This document shows, in pieces, positions 8,184 to 16,840 of a stretch of 64,000 nt of DNA. The DNA is from an uncultured Kordiimonas sp. GTDB taxonomy: Bacteria; Pseudomonadota; Alphaproteobacteria; Sphingomonadales; Kordiimonadaceae. The notes below the pieces were generated by a model. That model made no database searches. It was not told the origin of the DNA and saw nothing but the letters and a program-made list of their open reading frames with translations. The stretch is taken from contig CANMRM010000001.1 of the NCBI GenBank assembly GCA_947500295.1, positions 1,178,001-1,242,000 of the forward strand. The letters run 5' to 3'. The translations under genes were made by a program, and so were the position numbers. The number at the start of each line of letters is the position of its first letter. Positions within the stretch are counted from its first letter, which is position 1.

Positions 8184-10118
8184 GTGATTAAGATAATGAG
8201 GACCGCTCTGGCGGCAGTATTAAGCCTGTTGGTTTTGTTTTTTGCGGCTGGTGGTGGCGCTGGTTCCACACTCGCACAAGCTCAAGACCTTGAAAATGAG
8301 GCGGCCGCGCCGGAGCCTTACCCTGACCTTTCGGCCTTTGTTGATGGTATGATGGAGACGCAGTTCAAACTGCTCGACATTTCAGCAATGACCGTTTCCA
8401 TCGTGAAAGATGGCCAGGTCATATTGGCGAGAGGGTATGGCATGCAAAATCGGGAGAAGGACATTCCGGTTACAGCTGACAAATCCCTGTTTCGTATCGG
8501 CTCCACCTCAAAACTGTTCACATGGACCGCAATCATGCAGCAGCTGGAGCAGGGTAATCTGGACCTCGATACAGATGTGAATGAGTATCTGAAGGATTTT
8601 CAGATTCCTGACACATTTGATGAGCCAATTACCCTCAAGCACGTGCTGACGCATACTGCTGGATTTGAAGAAGGTGGGCTGGGCTACCTTATAAATTACG
8701 ACCCGGACAAAGACGCGAGTATTGCCAAGTTCATGGCAAAATATGTCCCTGAACGCGTAAACGCACCCGGCGCCTACGGCTCCTATTCCAACTATGCAAC
8801 GGTATTGGCAGGCCTGATCGTGCAGAATGTTTCAGGTGTTCCATTCGACGACTATGTCGAACAAAACATATTTGAACCACTCGGTATGAACAATACCACT
8901 TTCCGCGAGCCGCTTCCGGAAAGCATCAGGGATGACATGACCATTGGCTATAAGCGTGAAGCAGGCGTTTATGAGCCGCAGCCATATGAAATTCTCGGTG
9001 GTTTCCGCCCGGCCGGGTCGGTCGCGTCAACCGCTGCCGATATGGCCAAATTTATGATGGCGCACTTGAATGGCGGTTCCTTGGGAGATGCGCAAATACT
9101 AAGGCCGGAAACGGCAAGACTGATGCATTCGGTCCTGTTCCAGCCCGACGATCGTTTGGGTGGTATGGCGCATGGTTTTTATGAAGAATACATCAACGGC
9201 CACCGGCTAATTGGTCATGGCGGCGATACCTTCCAGTATCACACGGACATGATGATCGACCAGGACGAGAACCTCGGCATTTTTGTATCCTACCAGACCT
9301 TTACAGGCGCAGAAGGCCGCACCGAATTCATAAAGACATTCTATGATCAGTACTATCCGGACCCGCTCGAGGAGATCACACCGCCAAGCGATTTTAACGA
9401 GCGTGCCGACAAATATGCCGGGACCTATATTTTCTGGCGCCGGAACTTCAGTACCATTGAGAAAGCAATGGGGCTCGCAAGCGGTGGTTTTACTGTGGCA
9501 CCATCCGGTGATAACACGCTCATTCTGAGTGCGTTCGAGGAACCTGTGCAGCTGGTCGAGATTGGTGACAACCTGTTTCGTCAGGTAGATGGCAGGATGA
9601 AAGTTGCCTTCGGTGAAAATGCTGACGGGGAAATCCAAGACATGTACATTGATTTCATTCCGTTCATGGCCTTGAGCCGTGCACCGGCTTTTGAGTCAAC
9701 GTTTTTCAAGATGCTCCTGCCTTTGATCGCCATCATCCTGTTCTTTACTGTTTGGACCGGGTGGCTCTATCGCCGCAAGGACTATAAAACCATGCAGGCG
9801 GGCGAGCGCAATGCAATCAGGTTGTCGATGGCCACAAGTGCCATCAATGTTGTGTTTATTCTCTTGTTTGTTGGCATCTTTGCGACCTACCAGGTCGAGC
9901 TTTACGAGAGTATCCCAACCATCCTGAAGGTTAGCCTGATCATGCCGGTCCTCCTGGTTCCAGCCACGATTGGCATGTTGTATTTCGCCCTAACTTCCTG
10001 GCGGGAAGACTTCTGGCGGGTAGGGCGCAGGGTTCACTATTCGCTGGTGACGGCGTCAGCCGTGTTCATGCTCATTTTCTACAACTATTGGAACATAATC
10101 GGTTGGCAATACCACTAG
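8184..10118 (+). CDS. Membrane-anchored serine beta-lactamase-family hydrolase (class C / D-aminopeptidase-like), paralogue 1
   Basis: The N-terminal part is a periplasmic penicillin-binding-type serine hydrolase. From the GTG start at 8184 the catalytic STSK is at residues 107-110, YSN lies about 100 residues later, and HGG is in LIGHGGDTF. A signal peptide opens the protein and four predicted transmembrane helices occupy roughly the last 135 residues, ending NYWNIIGWQYH. The start is the GTG because GGGGAG lies just upstream; an earlier ATG at 8157 overlaps the epimerase. The family includes beta-lactamases, DD-carboxypeptidases, D-aminopeptidases and esterases. The operon favours a D-peptide-cleaving role over antibiotic resistance. 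A closely similar paralogue follows directly. Confidence 0.8.
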   Translation: MIKIMRTALAAVLSLLVLFFAAGGGAGSTLAQAQDLENEAAAPEPYPDLSAFVDGMMETQFKLLDISAMTVSIVKDGQVILARGYGMQNREKDIPVTADKSLFRIGSTSKLFTWTAIMQQLEQGNLDLDTDVNEYLKDFQIPDTFDEPITLKHVLTHTAGFEEGGLGYLINYDPDKDASIAKFMAKYVPERVNAPGAYGSYSNYATVLAGLIVQNVSGVPFDDYVEQNIFEPLGMNNTTFREPLPESIRDDMTIGYKREAGVYEPQPYEILGGFRPAGSVASTAADMAKFMMAHLNGGSLGDAQILRPETARLMHSVLFQPDDRLGGMAHGFYEEYINGHRLIGHGGDTFQYHTDMMIDQDENLGIFVSYQTFTGAEGRTEFIKTFYDQYYPDPLEEITPPSDFNERADKYAGTYIFWRRNFSTIEKAMGLASGGFTVAPSGDNTLILSAFEEPVQLVEIGDNLFRQVDGRMKVAFGENADGEIQDMYIDFIPFMALSRAPAFESTFFKMLLPLIAIILFFTVWTGWLYRRKDYKTMQAGERNAIRLSMATSAINVVFILLFVGIFATYQVELYESIPTILKVSLIMPVLLVPATIGMLYFALTSWREDFWRVGRRVHYSLVTASAVFMLIFYNYWNIIGWQYH

Positions 10119-10138
10119 TCTCCCAAACACGAAAAAAC

Positions 10139-10160
10139 GCGGTGCCCGACCGGGCTCCGC
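10139..10160 (+). other. Intercistronic hairpin between the two beta-lactamase-family paralogues
   Basis: GCGG-T-GCCC GACC GGGC-T-CCGC forms an 8-pair stem with one T-T mismatch and a 4-base loop, directly after an A-run. Read on the minus strand the stem is followed by a T-run, so it would terminate antisense transcription. On the plus strand it is more likely an mRNA hairpin just before the GTG start of the second paralogue. Confidence 0.45.
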
Positions 10161-10185
10161 GACGATGGGAAAAGAGGAAACCAAA

Positions 10186-12099
10186 GTGAAAAACTCGAAC
10201 AGATTTCTGATGTTGAAAAAAATGGCTGTGGCGTTGGCTGGCCTTACCGTCATGGTCAACTCCACAGCCAGCTTCGCGCAGGTTCAGGATGTGACCAACC
10301 CGGCGATTGTAGAAGCGTTTGTCGATGGCACCGTCAAACCGTTGATGAAGGCAAACAACAGCCCATCAGGTGTGGTTGCCGTAATGAAGAACGGTGAACT
10401 GATTTTCTCCAAAGGGTACGGGTACATCGACGTGGAAAACCGAATTCCCGTTGACCCTGAGACCAGCCTGTTCCGGCCTGGTTCAATATCAAAATTGTTC
10501 ACCTGGATCTCCGTGATGCAGCTTGTTGAAAAAGGACAGATCGACCTTGATGCTGATGTTAATCAATATTTGAGGACGTTCCAGATTGAAGACACCTGGC
10601 CCGGGCAGCCTGTGACGATGCGACATATCATGACGCATACAGCTGGCTTTGAGGACGGCTGGCTTGGGTATCTGATTATTGATGATCCTGACCGCATTAT
10701 TCCCCTGCATGAAGCCATGGCAAGATATCAGCCGGCCCGGGTCAACCCACCTGGCGCCCATGTCGCTTATTCGAACTGGGCGACAGCCCTTGCTGGGCTG
10801 ATTGTTTCCAACGTTTCCGGTGTGGAATTCAACAGCTATTTGCAGAGCAATATATTCGACGTGCTAGGCATGAAAAACGCCAGCTTTGTTGAGCCTCTGC
10901 CGCCCGAGCTCAATGCCAACATGGCAAAATCATATCGCTATGAGGCTGGTAAATATGTTGAGTTAAACTATGAAATTGTCTCAAATTTTGGCCCTGCTGG
11001 GGCCTTGGCGGCCAGTGCGCACGATATGATGATATTTGCCCGCGCTCTTCTGGGTGGCGGTGAATACAATGGCGGCCGTATCCTGAAGGCGGACACCCTG
11101 CAGCAGATGCTTGACGAAGGATTTGTTCATGATGACCGTGTCAATGGTATGGGGCTTGGGTTCGTCCATAGAAACTTTGGGCCTGATGGCTTCAATCTTT
11201 TTGGTCATGACGGCGGTACGACAGTGTTCATTTCTCATTTCGGGCTGTCGAAGGCGGAAGACTTCGTGCTATTTTCTTCCTTCAGCGGCCCGGGGGCTGG
11301 GCCAACCCATGTGGCTTTTGTTCAGGGTTTTTACGATAAGTTTTTCCCGCGTGAGGTACCCTATATCCAACCGCCCACGGATTTCCTTGAACGCGCCGGA
11401 AAATATGCGGGAACCTACAACGCCTGGCGGAACAGTTTTCATGGTGTGGAAGCTTTGGCGAGAGCCTTAACGGGCACAGTCATTACACCGATGCCGGACA
11501 ACACGCTGATGATCGGTGACACACGCTATGTTGAAGTTGGCGAAAACCTGTTCCGTGCCGTTGACGATTATACGCAGATTGCGTTTCAGGAAGACAGTGA
11601 TGGCAACATAGTCGGGTACGTTATTGATGGTCTCGGCGTGAATCAGAATTATCCTGCGCCTTTTTATGAGACAGCGTCCTTTACTTTTACGATGCTGGGC
11701 CTGGCCGTCCTCGTGTTTATCTCGGTACTGCTGCGTCCTGCGTATCAGTGGGCTGCCTTCAAAGCTGCTCAGGGGACAGACAGGAAGGCACGCATCGCGT
11801 CGATCGTTGTCGCGGGATCAAATATTTTATTCTTCATCGTCGTCCTAATCACGGTCAGTGGTGGCCTTCAACCCATGATGTATGGCGTTCCGACAATTTT
11901 CAAAGTTGGCCTCGTACTGCCGCTGATCGCAACACTCGCCGCTTTCTATCAAGCCTATCTGTCGGTGGAGATCTGGCGCGGTGGTTTGCTCACCAGCGTC
12001 TGGGCTCGGGTGCGCCACAGTGTCGTCGCTTTCATGGGCCTCTTTCTGGTCTGGTTTTACTTCTATTGGAACCTGCTTGGATTCCAATATCACACCTGA
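10186..12099 (+). CDS. Membrane-anchored serine beta-lactamase-family hydrolase, paralogue 2
   Basis: This is a tandem duplicate of the preceding gene, with the same order: signal peptide (ending near ASFAQ), catalytic SISK at residues 100-103, YSN, an HDGG box where paralogue 1 has HGG, and a C-terminal domain of about four transmembrane helices ending FYWNLLGFQYHT. The GTG at 10186 is taken as start because AGAGGAAA lies 5 bases upstream; an ATG at 10165 lacks such a site. Sequence is conserved over the full length but clearly diverged, which suggests an old duplication and different substrates. Proteins with this four-helix tail are exported and held in the inner membrane facing the periplasm. 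The substrate is inferred only from the D-amino-acid context. Confidence 0.8.
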   Translation: MKNSNRFLMLKKMAVALAGLTVMVNSTASFAQVQDVTNPAIVEAFVDGTVKPLMKANNSPSGVVAVMKNGELIFSKGYGYIDVENRIPVDPETSLFRPGSISKLFTWISVMQLVEKGQIDLDADVNQYLRTFQIEDTWPGQPVTMRHIMTHTAGFEDGWLGYLIIDDPDRIIPLHEAMARYQPARVNPPGAHVAYSNWATALAGLIVSNVSGVEFNSYLQSNIFDVLGMKNASFVEPLPPELNANMAKSYRYEAGKYVELNYEIVSNFGPAGALAASAHDMMIFARALLGGGEYNGGRILKADTLQQMLDEGFVHDDRVNGMGLGFVHRNFGPDGFNLFGHDGGTTVFISHFGLSKAEDFVLFSSFSGPGAGPTHVAFVQGFYDKFFPREVPYIQPPTDFLERAGKYAGTYNAWRNSFHGVEALARALTGTVITPMPDNTLMIGDTRYVEVGENLFRAVDDYTQIAFQEDSDGNIVGYVIDGLGVNQNYPAPFYETASFTFTMLGLAVLVFISVLLRPAYQWAAFKAAQGTDRKARIASIVVAGSNILFFIVVLITVSGGLQPMMYGVPTIFKVGLVLPLIATLAAFYQAYLSVEIWRGGLLTSVWARVRHSVVAFMGLFLVWFYFYWNLLGFQYHT

Positions 12100-12190
12100 C
12101 CACCTTGCAGCGGCAGGGCCTAAATATGGATTATTCCGGTTGTTGAGTTGCGCAGGTGCTGGACAACCACAAAAATAACGGAGGATGGCA

Positions 12191-13351
12191 ATGGTATCGC
12201 AAACACGCAGACGGTTTTTAAAAGGCGCCACAACGGCAGCAATAGCATTTCCAATGATTAATATGGGCAGTTACCGCGTGTTCGCGCAGTCTGCGGCGAC
12301 CTACAGTGCCCGTGCTATCGACCTTGTGAACAGCAATCTCGTGATTGATATGCTGTCTGTGCTCGCGCCGCTGGGGCCGATGATGCTTGCGGCATTTGGT
12401 CAGGAGCCAAAACGGGCTGATGGCATGGTGCTCGATGAAGACCATGTGGCTAAACTACTTTCGATGGGTATCGACGTTTTCCATCCGGCCATCGGTGTTG
12501 GTACCCGGGATGAAGCCTTTTCAATCATGGCACGGTATAACGCCTATGCAAGCGAGCATCCGGGTTTGCTTGTCCGGGTGGACAGTGTTGCAGACCTGGA
12601 GAGAGTGCGCGCCAAAGACAGGATCGGATTCATTCTGGGTTTACAGACCGCCGATCATTTTCAGGAACTGGATGATATCGACCTGTTCTACAATCTTGGT
12701 CAACGGGTTTGCCAACTGACCTACAACAGCCGCAACCTGATTGGTACAGGAGCCACAGATCGCTCGGATGGTGGACTCAGTTCATACGGTGTGCAGGTGG
12801 TTGAGCGCATGAATGAAGTTGGTATGGTCGTCGACGTCTCGCACTGTGGGGATCAGACAACGCTCGATGCATTTGAGTTTTCCAAAAAGCCGGTTTTGAT
12901 CACCCATTCGAATTGTCGTGCGTTGGTGCCGGGGCACCCGCGTTGCAAAACGGATGAAGCAATCAAGGCCGCTGCCAAATCCGGCGGGGTTATGGGGATC
13001 ACGGGTGTGCGGAATTTCATTCGCAACCAGGAGCCGACCACCATCGAACAAATGCTTGATCATTATGACCATGTGGCTCGCCTGGTGGGCATAGAGCACC
13101 TGGGTGTCGGGTCTGATATGGACCCCGACGGGTATGATGATATTCCGGAACCGGCATACAGTGCCCTGAAGAGCGGTTACAGAGACAGCTACAGCTTTCG
13201 GGACAAAATCGATACCGATGGTTTCGATCACCCCAAGCGCATGTATGATCTCACTGAGGGATTGATCCGCAGAGGCTATTCCAATGAGGACATAGGCCTG
13301 ATCCTCGGTGGTAATTTCAAGCGTGCTCTGGCCGATATTTGGACGGCATGA
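12191..13351 (+). CDS. Tat-exported membrane dipeptidase-like protein (peptidase M19 family), divergent metal site
   Basis: The protein opens with a twin-arginine signal (SQTRRRFLKGATTAAIAFP). The M19 fold is supported by VVDVSHCGDQT, LITHSNCRAL and HLGVGSDMDPDG, which match the His, His and Asp blocks of renal-type dipeptidases that cleave dipeptides with a C-terminal D or L residue. However, the strand-1 His-X-Asp of the family is replaced (VIDMLSVLAP), and the bridging Glu block reads GLQTADHF. A divergent subfamily with one or no metal is therefore likely. The start at 12191 is chosen because GGAGG at 12180-12184 is six bases upstream; the ATG at 12185 directly abuts it. It is the last gene of the peptide operon. 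Confidence 0.75.
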   Translation: MVSQTRRRFLKGATTAAIAFPMINMGSYRVFAQSAATYSARAIDLVNSNLVIDMLSVLAPLGPMMLAAFGQEPKRADGMVLDEDHVAKLLSMGIDVFHPAIGVGTRDEAFSIMARYNAYASEHPGLLVRVDSVADLERVRAKDRIGFILGLQTADHFQELDDIDLFYNLGQRVCQLTYNSRNLIGTGATDRSDGGLSSYGVQVVERMNEVGMVVDVSHCGDQTTLDAFEFSKKPVLITHSNCRALVPGHPRCKTDEAIKAAAKSGGVMGITGVRNFIRNQEPTTIEQMLDHYDHVARLVGIEHLGVGSDMDPDGYDDIPEPAYSALKSGYRDSYSFRDKIDTDGFDHPKRMYDLTEGLIRRGYSNEDIGLILGGNFKRALADIWTA

Positions 13352-13544
13352 TCATTCGCTGATAATGTCCATTTCTTTGTCCGCCTATGTGGTTCAGCGG
13401 CGGGATATAGTCATTTGTCTTTGGCGAACCGCCGCGTCCCAGAGAAGACTGCAAACGATGATATTAGGCGTCGTTTTTTGCGACTTCTATGTTCGAAAAA
13501 ATTTAATTTTTCTGATGTTTCAATCTATATTATAGAAGTGTCGT

Positions 13545-14417
13545 ATGAAGCATCTGAATTACAGACATCTGCACTATTTCTGGGCCGTTGCTCATGAAGG
13601 CAATCTAACGCGCACCGCTGAAAAACTGAATATTTCGCAGTCCGCTCTCTCGGTCCAGATTCAGAAACTTGAGGAACAACTCGGTCACGCCCTGTTTGAG
13701 CGGCGCGGGCGGCAGCTGATCGTGACCGAAGCCGGCACGGTTGTTTTGGAGCACGCTGACCAGATTTTCAATACGGGTGAAGAGTTGTTGGTGGCTTTGC
13801 GTGACCGCATTACCGGAACAACACCGACGTTGAGAATAGGCGGTCGTGCCACTCTGTCCCGAAACTTTCAAATGAAGTTTTTGGAACCTCTGCTGTCGCG
13901 CACAGATGTGAAGCTGATACTCAAGTCAGGCAGCTTTCAGGAGTTGATTGAAGCATTGGAAAGCCACAAGATTGATGTCATTCTCTCAAATGTGCTGCCG
14001 CTGCGAGATGCGTCGGCAACATGGGTGCCACACCTCATCGATGAACAGCCTGTAGCGCTCGTCGGGAGCCCTAAGTACCAGAAGGGCTTTGAAAGCTGGC
14101 AGCAGGTCGTTTCTGAGATGCCAATGATCCTGCCTTCACCGGAAAGTGGCGTGAGGACTGGTTTCGATTCGCTCATCGAGCGCGAAGGCTTGAAGCCCAA
14201 AATATTAGCCGAAAGCGATGATATGGCGATGATGCGGCTGCTCATCAGGGAAGGTGTGGGTGTTGGCGTGGTGACGCCGATTGTCGTTCGTCATGAGCTC
14301 AAGTCCGGGCTTTTGATAGAATTGGCTGAATTGCCCGGTCTCGTTGAGACCTTCTTCGCGATTACGCTGTCCCGGTTGTTCCCGAATATACTTCTGAACG
14401 AGCTGCTGGCGACCTGA
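13545..14417 (+). CDS. LysR-family transcriptional regulator (NhaR-like)
   Basis: This 290-residue LysR regulator has an N-terminal helix-turn-helix (residues about 5-62: YFWAVAHEGNLTRTAEKL, SQSALSVQIQKLEEQL, LFERRGRQLIVTEAG) and a periplasmic-binding-protein-like effector domain. The opening MKHLNYRHLHYFW and the block after the HTH resemble the NhaR subgroup. It is separated by 193 bp of AT-rich DNA from the dipeptidase-like gene, so it probably has its own promoter. It is convergent with the GntP permease gene. It may regulate the peptide operon or be independent; nothing in the sequence decides. Confidence 0.85.
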   Translation: MKHLNYRHLHYFWAVAHEGNLTRTAEKLNISQSALSVQIQKLEEQLGHALFERRGRQLIVTEAGTVVLEHADQIFNTGEELLVALRDRITGTTPTLRIGGRATLSRNFQMKFLEPLLSRTDVKLILKSGSFQELIEALESHKIDVILSNVLPLRDASATWVPHLIDEQPVALVGSPKYQKGFESWQQVVSEMPMILPSPESGVRTGFDSLIEREGLKPKILAESDDMAMMRLLIREGVGVGVVTPIVVRHELKSGLLIELAELPGLVETFFAITLSRLFPNILLNELLAT

Positions 14418-14469
14418 TCCGTTGAAACGATGATCGCTGCAGTGCGAGTGCCGCTGCATGTCGGTCTGT

Positions 14470-15825
14470 TCACACAAACAATGACAATATCAGTGTGGCC
14501 GCAAAACCTGTCAGCCCTACCAGGCTGGATGCAACTGTCCAACTTTTCAGGGTGCTTGCCGTGTCCAGAGCAAAATACCGACTGACAAGCCAGAATCCAC
14601 TGTCATTGACGTGAGACGCGGCGGTGGCACCAGCTGCAATTGCAACAACCGTGAGGGCGACGGAGCTATCGGAAACACTGGAGACACTCAGGATTGGTGC
14701 TGTTAGTCCGGCAGCCGTAATCATGGCAACCGTGGCAGACCCCTGCGCCACCCGGACAAGCAACGCCAGCAAAAAACCCGCAACAAGAGGTGTAAAGCCG
14801 AATGCAAGCACTGTTTCAGCCAGAGTGTTGCCGGCTCCCGTGTCGATCAGGACCTGCTTAAACGCGCCACCAGCCCCGGTAACCAGGATGATGGCCCCTG
14901 CAGGTTCCAGCGCTCGCTCGCAAGCAGTGCGAAGTCTGGCTTTTGCTTCAGGGTCATCACTGCGAAACAGGAAGTATGCCGCCCCGCATGAAAGCAGCAA
15001 TGCAGAGAAGGGATGCCCGATAAATTGCAGGAAGTTCATGAGAGGGCCTGCATCCAAAAAATAAGGGGACAAAGTGCTGCCGATAATGAGAATGAGCGGC
15101 AGCGCTATAATGAGTAGAACAAGGCCTGTATGAGCGGAAGCCGCCGTACAATGGTCGGCGTTGGCCGCGGCGTCTACCGATGCAAGCGGCAATGTCCCCG
15201 AATTCAAATTCATTTTGCCCAGAAATCTCGCCCAGAGCGGCCCCGCAACCAGCATGGCAGGCGCACCCGCCAGCGCGCCATACAGGGCAACCAGTCCGAT
15301 GTCGGCATCAAGCAGGTCAGCAACAGCGATAGGGCCCGGCGTGGGAGGGACAAAAGCATGTGCCGTGGCGAGGCCGGCCAGTAAGGGAATTGCAAGGCTG
15401 ACAGTGGTAACGCCAAGTCTTTTTGCCAACCCAAAAACAACAGGGGCAAGAATGATCAGTGCGACATCAAAAAACACAGGGATGGCAACAATCAGGCCCA
15501 GCAGGCCCAATAGCCAGGGCGCAAAGCCCGGACGGGCACGGCTCACAAACAGGTCTGCCAGCGCCTCAACGCCGCCGCCTGTCTGGAGCAGCGCGCCGAA
15601 CATAGAACCGAGGCCAACCACTATCGCGATGAAACCCAGTGTGCTGCCCATCCCGTTTTGCACAGATGAGATGGCCTGCATCACAGGCATGCCAGCCGAT
15701 ACCGCAGCCAAAAGGCTTGTGATGACAAGCGCAAGAAAAGCCGACATTCGGAAGTACAAAACAAGTGTCAGCAGCATCGCGACCGCGCCGCCGGCAACCA
15801 AGAGGGGTTGAAGTGCCTCAGTCAT
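14470..15825 (-). CDS. gntP: GntP-family gluconate:H+ symporter
   Basis: This 451-residue, very hydrophobic protein has 12 or more transmembrane segments and GntP signatures such as AFVPPTPGPIAVADLL, GGAFKQVLIDTGAG and the C-terminal ASHVNDSGFWLVSRYF. The family carries gluconate and related sugar acids inward with protons. It is the last gene of a five-gene operon in which successive genes overlap, and it starts 8 bases inside the end of the lactonase gene. With gluconokinase encoded nearby, uptake and phosphorylation of gluconate or a keto-gluconate made in the periplasm is the natural reading. Confidence 0.88.
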   Translation of the reverse strand: MTEALQPLLVAGGAVAMLLTLVLYFRMSAFLALVITSLLAAVSAGMPVMQAISSVQNGMGSTLGFIAIVVGLGSMFGALLQTGGGVEALADLFVSRARPGFAPWLLGLLGLIVAIPVFFDVALIILAPVVFGLAKRLGVTTVSLAIPLLAGLATAHAFVPPTPGPIAVADLLDADIGLVALYGALAGAPAMLVAGPLWARFLGKMNLNSGTLPLASVDAAANADHCTAASAHTGLVLLIIALPLILIIGSTLSPYFLDAGPLMNFLQFIGHPFSALLLSCGAAYFLFRSDDPEAKARLRTACERALEPAGAIILVTGAGGAFKQVLIDTGAGNTLAETVLAFGFTPLVAGFLLALLVRVAQGSATVAMITAAGLTAPILSVSSVSDSSVALTVVAIAAGATAASHVNDSGFWLVSRYFALDTASTLKSWTVASSLVGLTGFAATLILSLFV

Positions 15826-16840
15826 TGTGCCACGCGGCCCCGGTCATCAGGGTTTCTACGGACAGCAGCCGATTGGCAGATGTGATGAATAAAGTAGACC
15901 CATCCAGCCCAAAGGCGCAATTGGCTGTCGCGCTTTCCAGCCGGATCATCCCGAGTGCAACGCCTTCAGGTGAGAGGATAAAAACACCGCCTGGACCGGT
16001 CGCAAACAAATGGCCGGATTTTGCGACTGCCATGCCGTCCGGCAGCCCCGGCCAACCGCGTTCGAGATAGGGGCCGGCATCAAAAAAAACGGACCTGTTC
16101 TGGAAGCCATCGCCGTCGCGCAGATATCTGTATATTTTGGGTGCTGCAGGGTCCGATACAGCCACATAGAGAGTTTGCTCGTCTGGCGACAGTGCGATCC
16201 CGTTTGGAAAGGTCAGGGAACCATCGATTAGATGGACAGCCCCGTCGCGCCGCACCTCATAGACACCATTCTGCTGTTGTTCTTTCAAGGGAGAAGCATC
16301 CAGGCCTTCCAGCCCATACGGCGGGTCCGTAAAGAAAAGCGAACCATCGTCGGCAAGAGCAATGTCATTGGGGCTGTTTAACGACTTTCCATCATACCGA
16401 TTAGCGATAGTCTCACGCAGACCGCTGTCAATATTCATCCGTTCAACTGCCCTGGCGCCGTGGTTGGCTATCAGGAGATGACCATCAGGTGTCACAAGCA
16501 GCCCGTTTGACCCCGGCTCCCGGAACCCAGCAACATTGTTCGACTGCAAACCAGATGGAGACATGAAAGTCTCCAGACCATTTTCTTGCGACCATATGTA
16601 AGCTTTGTTTTCCGGAACATCAGAGAAATAGAGACGGCCTCTCCCTTGGTCCCAGGCTGGTCCCTCTGACCAGGTGAAACCGTCAGCGAGCTCGCTGATT
16701 GCTGCCGTCCTCGGCATTACAGACCAAAGGTCTTCGGTAAATGCTACTACCGCATCTTCAGTTGGTGCGCTATGTGCCGGCGCCGTAAGACACACAAGCA
16801 ATCCCACCAGAAAATTCCGCGCATACACCAGGTTTCTCAC
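15818..16840 (-). CDS. Exported SMP-30/gluconolactonase-family lactonase
   Basis: This six-bladed beta-propeller of the SMP-30/gluconolactonase/LRE family has a Sec signal peptide (LVGLLVCLTAPAHSA). Family blocks are FTWSEGPAWDQGRGRLYFSD, NSPNDIALADDGSLFFTDPP (the metal-binding Asn/Asp), FPNGIALSPDEQTLYVAVSD and LPDGMAVAKSGHLFATGPGG. Such enzymes open aldonolactones to aldonic acids in the periplasm. The GTG start at 16840 forms a GTGA overlap with the stop of the upstream isomerase-like gene, which implies translational coupling. Between a GMC dehydrogenase (which would make a lactone or keto sugar) and a GntP permease, gluconolactone hydrolysis is a good fit. Confidence 0.85.
   Translation of the reverse strand: MRNLVYARNFLVGLLVCLTAPAHSAPTEDAVVAFTEDLWSVMPRTAAISELADGFTWSEGPAWDQGRGRLYFSDVPENKAYIWSQENGLETFMSPSGLQSNNVAGFREPGSNGLLVTPDGHLLIANHGARAVERMNIDSGLRETIANRYDGKSLNSPNDIALADDGSLFFTDPPYGLEGLDASPLKEQQQNGVYEVRRDGAVHLIDGSLTFPNGIALSPDEQTLYVAVSDPAAPKIYRYLRDGDGFQNRSVFFDAGPYLERGWPGLPDGMAVAKSGHLFATGPGGVFILSPEGVALGMIRLESATANCAFGLDGSTLFITSANRLLSVETLMTGAAWHND

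Noticed and set aside
8184-12099. Antibiotic-resistance beta-lactamases
   Set aside because: The membrane tail, tandem copies and operon of D-amino-acid enzymes fit peptide metabolism better; nothing specific supports resistance.
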